Below, piece by piece: positions 11,861 through 25,139 of a DNA stretch of 64,000 nucleotides. The position numbers were made by a program, and so were the translations under genes. The notes under the pieces are model-generated. The model was not told the DNA's origin. It saw only the letters and a program-made list of their open reading frames with translations, and ran no database searches. The stretch is from Paracentrotus lividus (lineage: Eukaryota; Echinodermata; Echinoidea; Camarodonta; Echinidae): contig CALNVZ010000641.1 of the NCBI GenBank assembly GCA_940671915.1, positions 7,833,872-7,897,871 on the forward strand. Reading direction: 5' to 3'. The first letter of the stretch is position 1. Each line of letters begins with the position of its first letter.

Positions 11861-12539
11861 CTTTCTTTATATATATTTATCTATTACCTTTGCATTTTCT
11901 TTCTTTCCTTTATTTTATTTTTTTTCTTCTGATACGTTGTCCAGTTCTACCGACGATCTAAATCAATAGAATGAAGTTATACAAATAATTGTCAGATTAG
12001 GAAGGACAGATAATAATGAAGTCATGTATACAGTGATAGTGATATACTGCTGAGAGAATAATCGATCCTTTTCAAAACCCTTTTTACAATAAGGATCTCT
12101 CGCCATAGGCGGTATGCTACCTCTATTATACTATTATGACTATTGTATTTATTTGCAAGAGTGCACTGAAATTCTCTCACATTCCTGCCTCGGGCGATAG
12201 AATGATATTTTGGTATGTTAGTTTGGAATATTATGGTCACAGTCACACTGGCAACCAAAGTCCCAAATGAGTCCAATTGTAGCATTCGTAACAATGTAAT
12301 ATATTATTAGGTCTATGTGTCTATTGCGCGAGTGTGACCAGGGAAGATGCGTTTGGTTTACCTTGTGCATAGGTCACAACCGCTCCCGCACCTCTCTGCT
12401 TCTAGTCTTGCATGGAATTTCATAGAAAATATATGCTATTACCTAACTCTAAGCTCCACTTAACCCGACTCGAATACCTCTTAACCTTCTTAAAAACGCT
12501 AATATGGACAGTCCGTTGCACTCTGATAAAGGTATTCTA

Positions 12540-12690
12540 CGAGTTGACCAAGCGGTAACGCACATTGTCACCTTTATTCGCTTACAGACTGGACTCTGGA
12601 CAGACACAGGTTCGAGTCACAGTTCTTTCTTTCGGATAGTGTAGTGACGCTATAAAAACATAAATGACGTTAATAAACGTTTGATCTACC
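12540..12690 (+). repeat. tRNA-like SINE fragment
   Basis: An A-box-like TTGACCAAGCGGTAACGC is followed about 50 bases on by a B-box-like GGTTCGAGTCA. A short unrelated tail follows. It is not a functional tRNA: the arms do not pair as a cloverleaf by eye. Confidence 0.45.
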
Positions 12691-12907
12691 AGCCAATCAA
12701 CCAATTTGTGTATTATAGTGTTGGGATTTTTCCCTCCAAGACTAAATCAAGATTGTGCAGGAAGTATAGAGGATTCTTCGGAATCGTACAACCACAGGAC
12801 ACAAATTCTGACTAATGACCTGATGTGTTTCAGACAGGATGAAGAGAAGTCGAAGTTGTAAGTACTGTAGAAGTAAGAATGTGAGTTGGGGTCGCTAAGT
12901 GACAGGA

Positions 12908-12923
12908 AGAGAGAGAGAGGGGG

Positions 12924-12969
<46 letters not shown>

Positions 12970-13078
12970 TAAATAAGAGAGAGAGGTGAGAAAGAGAAGA
13001 GGGAGGGAGGGAGGGAGGGAGGGAGGGAGGAGAGGGAGGGAGGGAGAAGAAATTATTTCGTAGATATATATATATATA
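12908..13078. repeat. GA, GGGA and TA microsatellites
   Basis: A purine tract of GA and GGGA units is followed by a short TA run near 13061-13078. Confidence 0.95.
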
Positions 13079-13521
13079 TCAGCATGTATACTTTCGTTAA
13101 GTTCTATATTTTCTTTTGTACAATGATATTTACTCTTGTCAAGTGTGTACTAAGATCAGGAGCCAGACTCGACTAGCACATGTGCTATTTTTTTGTGGCT
13201 CTTTTGACATCTATATTAATTTATGTACCATTAGTGTATACATTTATATACCTTCATCATGTTTCTTAATATTGTAATCACTGACCATGTTATTGATGAT
13301 GGATAATCATCAATATAAATTGGTGATAGTGTAATGTATCAATTATTGCTTATACCAAATAATCATCTAATCATCTATATCATGCCTATTAATAATGAGT
13401 GTCCTCGATGTTTCCAATTTTCCCGCTCTCACATGCAACAGTGAAAATGTGTCTTTTAACATTTTAACTGGCACTTAACATTATAAATGCAAATATTATT
13501 CATAAGGCACATATAATAACG

Positions 13522-14065
13522 TACACTGTTAGAACGCGGTTTAAAAATTTCGCTGTTTAAAAATATGTTGGCTTAAAAGTTAAACATTCTTGTTTAATAT
13601 TTACACATTGTTGTTTAAAACCGGAAATGCGACATTGTATAGATTACAAAAAGACCTGTTTAAAGATTCGAGTTTAGATATTAAACAGTTTTGTTTTAAA
13701 CAGGCCAAGGCAAATAATCACTCATGGCGAAGGTCTTATGCCTCACACATTAAATACGTGATGTACAGATGTTTGCTTAGTGGAATGAGCGTCTGCCTAT
13801 AATCGTAAAGTCTGAGGTTCGATACCCGGCCGCGTTAACCAAAAGTTTTAACGTTTTTATTTTTGGAGAGAAGCGTTAAACAATACTGTTGATATTTTAA
13901 ACAACCATTAAACAACAGTTTGTTTAAACTTTTAAAAAACAAGAGTGTTAAAGTTTTAAACAACTACAGGTTGTTTAATTTCTAAACAACGCTGTTGCGA
14001 TTCACCGGTTAACACGCAGTTGTTTAAGATTTTAAACAACTTGTTTAATTTTTTCTAACAGTGTA
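13522..14065 (+). mobile_element. TIR element carrying a tRNA-like sequence, copy 1
   Basis: The ends are TACACTGTTAGAA and TTCTAACAGTGTA, a perfect 13-bp inverted repeat. Both flanks inside are filled with short TTAAACAAC/GTTGTTTAA words. In the middle (about 13765-13835, plus strand) is a tRNA-like segment with A-box-like GCTTAGTGGAATGAGCGTC and B box GGTTCGATACC. The element at 59907-60479 has the same ends, the same flanking words and the same tRNA-like core. No transposase ORF is present. Confidence 0.75.
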
Positions 14066-14590
14066 GTTTTATTACTCTTGTCTGGAAACAGCATTTCAAT
14101 GCAGTCATTAAAAAAGGGGAAGAAGCTTGCTTGGTCTTGGATTTGAGAAAAGATCAATTCAGGAATCACCATCAAGTCATTTGAATTTTCCTCCAGAATC
14201 ATCTTGCAGCTATCATGTTTTATTTTTAGTTTGAAATCCAGTATAATTTTCATTTGTGATGTGCGAATTAATTTCCCGTCATTATAAGAACTGTAGAATC
14301 TTTTAATGCCTGAGACTACAGACTGCACCTCAACCACCATAAATCTACAAAGATTTGTACTCTTCAGGGATGAGCTTAGTGGACATTAGCTAAATCTTCT
14401 ATTATTCCATCGTAATCCAGATCTTTAACTTAAGTCTTTTGATAATTCTGTTTTCAAGACTGATATTTAAGGAATTTAGTCTTATCCGATTGGTAAACCG
14501 TACCTGATTTTTTTTTTTAACTCTGATATTTCCTTAATACGTTTATTCCTTTCAGTAATCTACATCACCTACTAATTTAAGCCATCACTG

Positions 14591-14842
14591 TACTTCGCGG
14601 AGACGCCTCCGCAACAGAATAGAAAATTTCGTCTCCGTGACGGATAAAAAATATTAGAGACGTCTCCGCAACAATTTATGATATTTATTTATGAAATATT
14701 AGAGACGTCTCCGCAACAATGTATGGAAAAAAAAGTCTGAAGTAGTCCCAAATCCGTCTCCGAGACGTCTCTAATACTTTTTATCCGTCGCGGAGACGAA
14801 ATTTTCTATTCTGTTGCAGAGACGTTTCCGCAACTGTGTGTT
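14591..14842. mobile_element. MITE, GAGACGTCTC family, copy 2
   Basis: Begins CTTCGCGGAGACGCCTCCG and ends with the inverse, GAGACGTTTCCGC. The left part with AGAATAGAAAATTTCGTCTC is mirrored on the right as GAGACGAAATTTTCTATTCT, so the whole element can form a long hairpin. It closely resembles the copy at 21633-21869. Confidence 0.7.
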
Positions 14843-15379
14843 TAGAAATGTTATGAATTAATGAAGGCTAAATAGCTCATACTATGTAAAACCCCGCTAG
14901 ATGCACTCTTTTGTTAATATATTTCACGTCTAAAAAATTAAATCTATAAAGCTCTTATAATATCACACAATAATATTTTAATAATGATATCCTGGAATTT
15001 GGTTGAAATGGATTTCGCTTATCCAAAACTCATGCATACCATTTCCCTTTTCTGCCGTAGAGTCAGCGGGCCATCAAATTTATCCATCTTGCTCGTCATA
15101 TACACGAAGGGAGAGAATACCACAAATAGCATTTTCTTCGTAGTTCGCACACCCACGATCGCATACCTCTAATTTCATGTACTTCATCTACTTGATGAAA
15201 AACATAATATGAAGGGGCTCTGTACATATAACGAAAATGAATCCATGTTTTAATGTATGAATTATTGTAACGAGTTTCAAAACACACATTTCATCTGATA
15301 TTGTGGGGTTGTCATTGTGGATTAAAGGGTATAAATACTAGACTGGGTTTGTGATATGGGAACGCTGCCAAAGATAGAG

Positions 15380-15638
15380 CTAATGCGGCGGTCACAACTC
15401 GCCGTACCTTCGACGTGCAACTCCCTATGATGCATTTCGTAGAAAATTCGTGCAGCGCAGGTACCTTGCAGGTACAATGCATGTACGACGTGCAGGAAGT
15501 TTTTACAATACCCTTACTACAGAAACGAAAGGATCGCAGAAGTTGACCCAGGACCTGCGAGTGCATTGCACATGCAACGCAGGCTACGTTGATGGCACGT
15601 GCCCCGTAGCCTACGACGAGTTGTGACCGCCGCATTAG
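15380..15638. mobile_element. MITE with 22-bp perfect TIRs (CTAATGCGGCGG type)
   Basis: The left end starts CTAATGCGGCGGTCACAAC; its exact inverse closes the element at 15638. The element is 259 bp. The minus-strand ORF over it has no gene-like features. A relative with diverged TIRs lies at 57288-57492. Confidence 0.8.
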
Positions 15639-15639
15639 A

Positions 15640-17856
15640 AAAGAAGGCAAGTGATTGTGAGATTGAATTTGGACTGGTATCGATCGGAACATAGGCCTAT
15701 CGAAAATTCTGAGAAAAGCATTGATTGAAACTAAATAAGAATTGTATACAGTCTGTGTATAAAAAAATGGCACAGTCGGGAAAAAAATATTTAGGTATGA
15801 AATCTTCTCAAATGATGAGTGAATGTTGTACACATAAAGTCAAAAAAATATTTTGCTGATGAACTTTGTTTTGTATAATTTGCTTTTGTAAAACAAAAGT
15901 TATGCTAAATTCGTTGGCTTATCGTTAATTCAAAGAAATGCCTAAAGTTACAGAAAAATAAAAATAAAAAAGTAATGATAATCATGTTGGTGAAACTAAA
16001 ACTTTTTGAAAAAAAAAAATATATAAATATGTTTAGTATGTGAGAGAAAATGAGAATGGAATGAACTTATTTCAGAGTGATTTCCATTCTTTTTATTTTG
16101 AGAGAACATTCTTTTGTCTGGCTTGGTATCTGTTTTGAATCAATATAAGCTGAGCGACCAATTAAGTCAGTAAAGGAAGACACAGTTGCATACTGGCGCG
16201 ATCACTATCGATTAGCACGTCGTGACAGTGGCGGTCTAGCAATTTCATCGAAATATTTACCCCTTCTAACTTAATACGATTAGCACAAGAAGCTTTAAAC
16301 TATATTTAGTATGCGTTTTCTGTAGCTTTTACTACATCTATATAGTCTTTTGGTTACTTGGATATCAAAGTATGTTTTGTTAATAATGTTCCCTACCTTA
16401 AACCATGGACTATAACTTATTTCAGAGTGTATATCTATGTTTAAATCACCTCGCTGCGTACGTACTAAGAATCCAGTCATTTTGCTTTTTTTCTACTATT
16501 AACTCTTTGCCCGCCAAGTGTGACTATAGTCACAATTGTACTTATTAAATATACAATCGTAATAATTTATTTTCTATGTAATGGTTGACTAGATGAGTTG
16601 AAAATTAATGATATTTGTAGTTTTGTGTCTGTTGATTCGATCTCAATGACTTTTCATTTTTTAAATAAGTAAATGCACTTTTGACCTTGAACATTCCACA
16701 AGGAGTCATCCCTGTGTTTATGTCCTTGGAGCAGAAAATCTGGTCAATTGGTATTTCATACAATAAAATACAAATGAAGTAGTGCAGCTGTGACATCATC
16801 ACCTTGTTCATTGAATATGCATGAGGTTATGCCCGAAATGTTTCCTTTAAAAAAAAAATCCAAAACTAAGAAACCCATAACTTTGCTATTTCTCATCCGA
16901 TTTTTGATGAAATTGTCAGTGTTGTGCTTCTTAAATCTTACTTTTTTCTAAACATTCAAACTCCAGCTTGGAGTCCCTCCTTTAAATTTATATGGAATGT
17001 TGATTATGACACATCTAATATTGATTGTTTAAGGTTTTGAAATCACCAAAACGATATAATAGGAAGTTGGCTAAATTCTACTGGGAATCACTTTACTACA
17101 CGATTCGTTTATGCTCAGCCCGAAAATTTGACTGTTTTTTGTTTAGAACGTGAGGATATTTAAAGAGCTATCTTTCCGAGGAAACTTTATATGCAACGAT
17201 TGATTTTTATCTTTCCCGTAACAATGCTTTTTCTTTTAATAACCAATGAGTTATTTTACCTTACAAGGCTACCATTTAATCAAATATCCTATTATCAGCT
17301 ACACACTCAACATATTCAATCATTTAACTGATAAAAGTAATCATTACTTGTATTGAATTCAAAATATTGATTTTTAATTACATTGTCCATCATTGTAAAG
17401 GGTTAATCGAAAGTAAATTGCTCTGCAGTTTACGATTTGAGAGAGATGAAAAGCGTAGATAAAACTTCTTTTATCTAATTATACCATAAAGATGACCATG
17501 TTAGTAAGTACCCACTCATCAGTGCTCTATGTAATCACTCTTCTTTATGATACAATGATTAGTTGATGAATTAAGTAGTCATATTGATTTTATTTCTTCT
17601 AACATGAATTGGTCCACATATGCTATAAATATCACCCTCAACAGCAAATTGATTTCTATTTCAAAATTTAGAAAAAAAAATAATTTTAAAAGTTTGCATT
17701 AAGCAATATGACCATGTAAGCAACTACCCAGCCAGAATAATTTCTCTTGTAAAACTGATTTAAATCGGTAACACTCTTGGCAAGGTGATCGAGTGAGATT
17801 AAATTGTTTATGGAATCAGCGAGATTATTTAGCACGATTAATGTTGATTTACCCTA
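15640..17856. other. no gene seen
   Basis: AT-rich DNA without recognisable exons, RNA genes or repeats. Confidence 0.5.
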
Positions 17857-18140
17857 TAAATTGAATAATAATAATAATAATAATAGTTACATTTATATAG
17901 CGCTTAATACATATATCCACCTTGGTGTTTCTAAGCGCTTATAGTGTTAACTAATTGTTACCCAGCTTAGCTAGGCTACCCCGAAAGGCGCTCACAGCAT
18001 TCAAGGAATTGCTTCCTACGGGTACGGCAAATTTGCAGGTTGACACCTTTCGAAGGATGCTAGTGGTATGGACGGGATTCGAACCGCGTACCTTGTGATC
18101 GTAAGTCCGCTGACTTATCCACTCGACCACACCACTCCCA
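17857..18140 (-). repeat. tRNA-derived SINE, family S2, apparently full length
   Basis: On the minus strand the tRNA-like head has A box TGGTCGAGTGGATAAGTC and B box GGTTCGAATCCC (18060-18130). A body follows, then a tail AAGCGCTATATAAATGTAAC that runs into an ATT repeat. Head, body and simple-repeat tail are the classic SINE order. The tail type is shared with LINEs in many aquatic animals, which is how such SINEs are mobilised. Confidence 0.85.
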
Positions 18141-19088
18141 CTTTAATGCTTTAATGCTTTCATCTTTTTAATACTAGAATAACCATGCATTAAATACATA
18201 ATCTTTCCTGTCCCCGTTACAACAATAATTAGCAGAATATCTTTAATTTAATTCCTTTAATATATTTAATAGTATATATTCAAGAGGATATAAAAGCAAA
18301 TCGAATTAGGTTTTGGTTTACATTTTAAAAGAAGAAGAAAGAAATGTCTGTAATAATCCCGAGATAAATTCAGTAACATAATGTGCAAAATACTGTTTAT
18401 TTTCTCTCATGCCGGGGGGGGAGTGAGCAGAATTTGTAATTTTATACTTATAAAGTTGTTGCCAATGGGATAATAATGCGAGCGCGAAGCGCTAGCCGGA
18501 CCTTTTCAAGCTCCTAAATAAAACAAATATTGCATTTCAATGTACCTTAATAACAATTTCATGACTGATGTATTCATATGTATGACCATATATCAAATCT
18601 TTATTTAAACATTTATATTTCTCTCTGATAAAAAAAAAGTATAATTCGTCTCATTGTTCAGTGAATATTGATTATTAATCGCTTTAAGGAGCACAAATTC
18701 CAGACAGGTTCAATAGACGTTTGCCCCATTGTCAAGTGATTGAGTAAGAATAAATTGTTTGGGGTTATACAATGCCAAAGATAAAACAGTCGCCATTCTT
18801 ATATGAGGTCTTCAATAGATTTGGTTTTCACAATCAATATTAAGGAAAGGTATTCAGAAACACCGAAACAGTTATATGGGGATTGCTTTTTACTTCCAGC
18901 AGTGTCCAGTACAGACTCTGAAGTCATACCACATAGCTGACAAGGGTCTGGTACATCAGCACAATGTTTTATATATTTTGCAATACGGTCTCGATTAACA
19001 CATTGCATTTATGATGCTCATCATTTTCTTAGATTTTGAATATTACTTGGAACATAATATATATTTATATATACGAATATAGTTGACC

Positions 19089-19143
19089 ATGCCGAACTAC
19101 AAAGAAAGGTGGAGAGCGAGGCAAAGAAAGAAAAGCATAAAAG
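19089..19143 (+). CDS. candidate alternative first coding exon 2
   Basis: ATG at 19089 opens 18 codons plus one base up to a fair donor (AAAG then GTATGT), so it ends in phase 1. The peptide MPNYKERWRARQRKKSIK is very basic. An in-frame TAG lies just upstream, at 19080-19082. It sits in an AT-rich, TATA-like context but with no well-spaced promoter visible. The phase matches the common exon at 42956. It may be a chance ORF. Confidence 0.4.
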
Positions 19144-19177
19144 GTATGTTTTCATCGTTCATTATGACATACGAAGT

Positions 19178-19183
<6 letters not shown>

Positions 19184-19212
<29 letters not shown>
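19184..19212. repeat. GA microsatellite
   Basis: About 14 GA units, just inside the putative intron after the exon at 19089-19143. Confidence 0.9.
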
Positions 19213-19213
<1 letters not shown>

Positions 19214-19289
19214 TGAGAGATTTTGGTTTGGGGACAAAATTTCCTGTTGTTGCATTGATATATCTTTCGGTAATTAAATATATCAGAAC

Positions 19290-21027
19290 AAATTATTATT
19301 ACTATTATATATACGTCCATAAAAAGAAATACTTGATGAGATTTACTAGTTGGGAATCATTTTAGTTTTAATCTACCCTCAAAGTAGGGGGTCCGAGACA
19401 AGCTTTACATTTCACGGTCCATTCCGTTGCCATAGCTACAGTCACAAGACTATATCAAAGAGATGTAATCTATATTTATATTGTAAATACGGTGTGATCA
19501 AATATCGTGTTTCTTTGTTAGCAAAATGCCGAGTGTATAATTATGTAAATAAATGTTATCTAGATTACGATCTTATCAATACCCCGATCTCTACTCAGAT
19601 CGAGATGTGTAATGGGTTAGATTTTGATCGGGATAATCAGACTTGTTTGTTATCACAAGATCATATCGTATTCATTATTGTTAAAATAAATCTAATCTAC
19701 GGCCGTTTTTAAAAGCATTACAGTGTACACCTTAACCGTTGAATTCCTATTTTAAATTAGATTATTTCCTTAATAGAGGGCACATTAATAATGATTCTAA
19801 AATAATCATTATCCTAATTTATCTCTCTTTAAGTACTCTCTTAATAATGCACTATGGATTATTTCAACATCATAGGTTTTCCCCAGTCAATTTTAATCTC
19901 TTTGCAATCGAATTCGTTAATGTTCCCACAATTTAAACGATATCTAGCCGCGCAGAGCTATCGGTCATTCAAATTAACGCTTAGAGCAAGCGATTTCGTT
20001 TTTGTTCTTTCATATTCTTTACTGGGCTCTCAATTTCGTTTGTCAAAACTGTTTATATGCAATGAATTAATTATGGATGCTTCCTATCCAGTTGACTATA
20101 TTTAAGTCAAAGGTCAAATCAACGACGAATACCTGTCAAGTTCTGAGAACTCTGTAGATGACGTCTGTAAAATGTGCCTGAGGCGAAGCTTGTAATCGGT
20201 ACGGCTGCATTATTATTGACTTGTTTTAGGGATTTACGCCTGACTTTACGTCGCTATTGGGCCGCAGCCACACGCGCTGTATAAGAGCCTCTTTTTGTCA
20301 GTTTCGTGTCCCTTACCATTTTAATTATTTGTGCAATACCTTTAAAATCGTTGAAAGGCCATGGTGGCATTATGCCGATCATAATATTGTAAGGGTTGAT
20401 GTATCATGTACATGTATGTATGTATGCATGAAACACGATTTCTTTTTTGTTTTGTTTTGTTTAGTTTAGTTTTTATTTTTTTAACAATATGTTCTAACAC
20501 ATCAAGTGCAGTTTGCGATACTTAAAATTTGTATTGAAAACAAAAGAAGCGCTCACAATGCCACTTGTTGATATGGCAGTTTTTGTTCCCAAAAAGCACA
20601 ACTCGCCAATGCACGCCATATCATTGCATCAGTTACAAGATCTATGTGGCGGTATAAATGGTATTGATGATGAGATCATTCTAAACTTCTCATATTTTAT
20701 TTTCAAACGACGATCAACATTTTGTTGGTTGCGATTTTTGACTGCTCAAAGTAACTCTTTTAGTATTTTTTATGGCTTGGTATAATAACTTAAATGATTT
20801 CCTTTTAACAGCCCTTATACCATACCGCATGTCAAGTGTGACTGTTAACTGCCAACGTATTGGCGCCTCGGACGATACGCCACAATGAGAACACGGGAAC
20901 TAGTTCCTTGCTTTCATTGTTGGTGTATTCATTCATGCGATTACTCTCTACACTTGTCGCTACACCTCTTGGTGATGTCATCAGGACAAGTGACACACAC
21001 ACTTATAATTCCTCACTATTTTTATGC
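19290..21027. other. no gene seen
   Basis: AT-rich DNA. Several frames of 65-120 codons are open, but none has motifs, splice borders or codon bias that would support a gene. Confidence 0.45.
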
Positions 21028-21031
21028 TTAA

Positions 21032-21293
21032 AGGTAGTAGCTCACGTCGCGGAGACGTTTTCGAGAGTCCAAGACTCGGAGAAATCTCTGAGATGTCCCC
21101 GCGACGGAAAAAAATCCCAAAGATATGAACATGTTTGATTTTCATGCGATTCATGAGATATGGAGGAGTCGCAGGGGACGTCGCGGAGACTTAGGAAGCG
21201 CCTCTGAGCCGTTGCTGAGACGACTCTTCAACTAGTCTCGAACCCATCTCAAATTGGTCTCAAACCCATCATATCGCAAGTGAGATACCATCA
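21032..21293. mobile_element. MITE, GAGACGTCTC family, copy 3
   Basis: Ends are AGGTAGTAGCTCAC and GTGAGATACCATCA. A TTAA lies directly outside each end (21028-21031 and 21294-21297), as expected for a TTAA target duplication of the piggyBac type. The inside has the same tract of GACGTC and GAGTC words as copy 1, including GAACATGTTTGATTTTC. Confidence 0.75.
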
Positions 21294-21632
21294 TTAAATT
21301 AAACAATTTAAGACCACAATACAGCTTCTTCCTTTTAATGATAATTAAGCGATTTGGTGCATTTCATGATATCCGTGAGATCACATTTCGTAAGAAAACT
21401 GAGGGACACAAAATCATTATTTATCACGTTCAAGTCAACTTATGATTCGGTTGCTTCTTCATAGACTGCGTGCTTGTCAATCTTAAAGATTATTGGAGAT
21501 ACAACGGTAGAGTTTGAAACATAGAGAGGACCATGCTGGGGTTAATTCTTCCAGCATGCGTACGTATGCGACTTTTAGAATGGAAAGGAATAGCTGAATC
21601 CACTGTCTTTGTCCGCTATTATTGTATGGAAA

Positions 21633-21869
21633 GGGTGGTATCTCACCTCGCGGAAACGTCTCCTCGACAGAATAGAAATTTTCGTCTCCGCGACGGATAA
21701 AAAGTATTAGAGACGTCTCCGATATTGCGGAGACGTCTCGGAGACGGATTTGGGACTACTTCAGACTTTTTTTCCATAAATTGTTGCGGAGACGTCTCGA
21801 AGATGTCTCTAATACTTTCTATTTTTCTATTCTGTCGCGGAGACGTCTCCGCAAAGTGAGATACCACCC
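21633..21869. mobile_element. MITE, GAGACGTCTC family, copy 4
   Basis: A perfect 14-bp TIR: GGGTGGTATCTCAC against GTGAGATACCACCC. Internal inverted blocks around CAGAATAGAAATTTTCGTC make it a near-complete hairpin. It is the best-preserved copy, 340 bp from copy 3. Confidence 0.85.
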
Positions 21870-22329
21870 AAAGAGAACGTAAATTGAATATATAGCATAC
21901 TCTTCGTCGCAAAATCCACAATAACATCCATTTAAATTTACCTAATAAAACTAAGAAGACGAGCTAGTCACAGAATAATGAATCTATTGCTAGCTTCAGC
22001 TTTTCACAGTTGTGAAATAGATTAGAACCTACATGTCGTATTATAATAACTTGATACATACAAATTAAGAAAAAGGTCATGTAAATTCAGGCAAGAAGAC
22101 CACTCGATTTCTGATATCAAGCTTACTCCTAAATATCGCATTTAATTGCCAGTTTTTCAAGGTGTAAAGGGTCTCCTCGCTTTAAATTTGTGGTTTGTTA
22201 AAGGTATCGATCGTTCGGATCGATATTGGATTGTCTGGACCAATTTGATAGGTTAGGGGATAAAGGAAGTCGCCGAAGAGATTTTCTCCTTGGGATGTCT
22301 TTCCGGCGACATGATAGATGCGGGTTTGA

Positions 22330-22337
22330 TGACGTCA
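22330..22337. promoter_or_regulatory. CRE word TGACGTCA
   Basis: A perfect CREB/ATF consensus. There is no promoter context, so this may be chance; about one such word is expected by chance in a window of this size and composition. Confidence 0.3.
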
Positions 22338-23458
22338 GCAACGTGCTCATGATGATGAAAACCACAAACATAGACCTGTTAACATAAAAGGTTAAAATCA
22401 GTTGCAAATTTGAAACAACCATTCTGATTGGTTCACAGTGGGACTTCTATTCAAGAAGGCTATGCAAGAAAAATGCTGATTGGCTACTATCGATTTGCAA
22501 TTGATCATAATTCTTTATGTTATAGGGCACAGAACAAAATAATTATCTTTCTTTAAAAAAAAATAATAAATGGATAAAATAAATAAATGAATAAAGGACA
22601 TGAAGGAAAGAAGAGAAGAAGAACAAAAAGAACACATTTCCTGAAGTCGTAACCAAAATTTTTTTTTTCTAGGAGCTTAGTTGCTTGATGAGATACCATG
22701 TCTGTAAGGTTACTTGGGTTAATTGGAAATTTCAACATTGTTAGAATAAATACCATCAGCAGTGGATATAAGATTTTGGAATTGAGGAGGTGCATATCGC
22801 AAATTTTGGGGAAAAGGGGGCACAGGTATCAATTTTCTTGATTTAATATGTTCGTTCAAAGTGCGGTATCCAGATATGGAGGGGCGCTGCCTGTTGTGTT
22901 CCAGACTGGATCTGTCACTATATTTCAGATTGACTTAGCTGAAATGGTAGTCTGGTCTATACCGGGGCGTCAAAAAACTAATTTTAATTGGGGGGAGGTA
23001 GTTTACGGACTAATTTAATGAAACAAGCTGATGACGTTACACAAATTGTGATCGTTTGTTGCTTTTAACGTTTACAGATTTGTTCCGATATATATTTTGT
23101 AAAAACCCTGTATGTGTGTGTGTTTATGTGTGTGTGGGAGGGGTAGTTATATACCTCTCTAGCGACACCCCTGGGTGTACTTGATGATGGCTAGACCTTC
23201 TGTCTCCTGACATATACCTCGGGCAAGGCACAGCCTAATTAAATGTCAATACACGATAACGAGATAATGTTGAAGGGAGTCTTTGGAGGATGAATATATT
23301 CTCCATCACGTTTTGTCATCTCCTGGAGGATTTATCTGTCTGTGTTTTAAATCGTCTTCAGGCCGAGGTATTAAGTCATCTTTGCCCTATAACATTAAGA
23401 CTTACGATCGGTAAAAAGTTACGATCGATTCTTCTCGGTAGCCTAATCATGAACAGGG

Positions 23459-23520
23459 TTGATGGTACTTATCCTAACTCTAACCCTAATCTTAATCATA
23501 TCCTAATCCTAAACCATAAC
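23459..23520. repeat. degenerate telomere-like CCTAA repeats
   Basis: Words such as CCTAACTCTAACCCTAAT and CCTAATCCTAAACC, imperfect units of the CCCTAA type. They are short and interstitial. A second weak patch on the other strand is at about 45000-45080 (TTAGGG-like). Confidence 0.55.
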
Positions 23521-24603
23521 TGTACCTGCACTCCAAATGAGGCTATCGAGATAAAAATCAATCGTAACTCTATTTTTCGATCGTAAGACTTTATGTTACA
23601 GGGCACTGGTCGTCTTGTTTTAAAGTGTCTGCAGTCCCGAGGATGTTTGTTGAAAGATATTGTTGGTCACGATTCGCATCCGCTGAATGTTGATTTCTAA
23701 TCATCGATTGTTTTGAGGCGTGAGCTCAGGACACACCCCGGAGTCCAGATTTGAGATAACTCTTTGAATTACACGCATCCCCGAACAAAATAATGCTCAA
23801 AACATATCGTTTTGGCATTCAAGTCAGTTAAGTCAAATGAGATATTGCGATTGGTAAGAGATGTTTCGTATAGTATCTGAAGATAATTATTTATAGAGAT
23901 ATTTAGAGAAATTGGAGGAAATTTTGTAGATACAGTCCTGATTTTTTATTTTTTATATTATTTTTTTCTGTAAGTAAGACTTTTGAAGAAGAAAAAAAGG
24001 AAAAACCCTCAATGGTTTGATCTCAAAATTATCACTCGGGCTGTAAATTTAGATGAGAATAGAGAACATAATATTAATTTTTAGATAATAAGATTTGCAC
24101 TTTAACAATAGCTCAATTAATGTCGTTACAGCTATTCCACAAAAGTTCGATGAACTTTTTCCCCCTCTGCAAATCAAACATTTTGCGTACAAAAGAATAG
24201 AATTGCATTAGCTGAAATATCAAGCACTATAATGATATTTGAAGGTTGGGTTGGCTTTTGCCCCAAAACTTATATTTTGCAATAAATTGTTAATTCCATG
24301 CTAAGTTGGACAATTATTCTTTCAGGAGTTAAACACTGAGTGTAGTTTGATAATCAATCACAGTGAGATAATCATTCTGAAGGTTAATCTAGAATTCAGA
24401 TTGGAATTGCGACTTCAGGCGGAGAATTAAGCAGGGTTCACCCTCAATGATACAAATGAAAGTCAGATTGATGTTTGTATGTGTTGCTGTTGTTGTTGTT
24501 TGTTTGTTTGTGGGATTTTCATGTTTTTTTTTCATGGAAATGTCACTCTCCTGTTCGTAAGCCTTTCAACAACATACATAAATGAGGCGAAGGTGGGAGA
24601 GAG

Positions 24604-24768
24604 AATGAGAGAGAGAGAGAGAGAGAGATAGAGAGGACGGATCTAGAGATGAGAAATTTAAAGATAACACGGAAAGATCTAAATTAAAAAAATATATAAA
24701 AGGTAGATACTATAGATGGAGAGAGGGGATAGAGATAGAGAAAAAGAGTGAAAATAGAGGGAGTGAGA

Positions 24769-24816
<48 letters not shown>

Positions 24817-24833
24817 AGGGGGAGGGGGGGGAG
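24604..24833. repeat. two GA microsatellites
   Basis: GA tracts at about 24604-24628 and 24766-24833, separated by purine-rich spacer and ended by a G-rich run. Confidence 0.95.
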
Positions 24834-25139
24834 ACATTATAAGTATGAGTAAAATATTATAAATCGTCCTATACCTATGTCTTGAATATCATAATTTAAG
24901 ACATTTATCATCCTTTTCATCTTTTTCAGATGTTTTGTTACTTCATTTCGGTTTGGAGGAATGTAAACAATGGAATGTTCACATCTCCTTTAGATTACAT
25001 GGTATCCAAAACAAAGGCTTATTTGATGACTCTACAATCAATTATCAGTTTGCTCTCATCTCACACCCTCACTGCACTGGTGTGTGGATCTTCATGCCAG
25101 AGACCGCGTGCAGCGATTTATATCCACTTGGTCTAACAG

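Larger units (their letters stand above)
21870..24600. other. no gene seen
   Basis: AT-rich DNA with a CRE word at 22330 and a telomere-like patch at 23459-23520. There is no supported exon. Confidence 0.45.

Noticed and set aside
11514..11969. Two long ORFs on opposite strands
   Set aside because: They translate the CT microsatellite; pure low complexity.
15312..15833. 173-codon minus-strand ORF
   Set aside because: It runs over the MITE at 15380-15638 and its flanks; no motif, and the TIRs explain the sequence.
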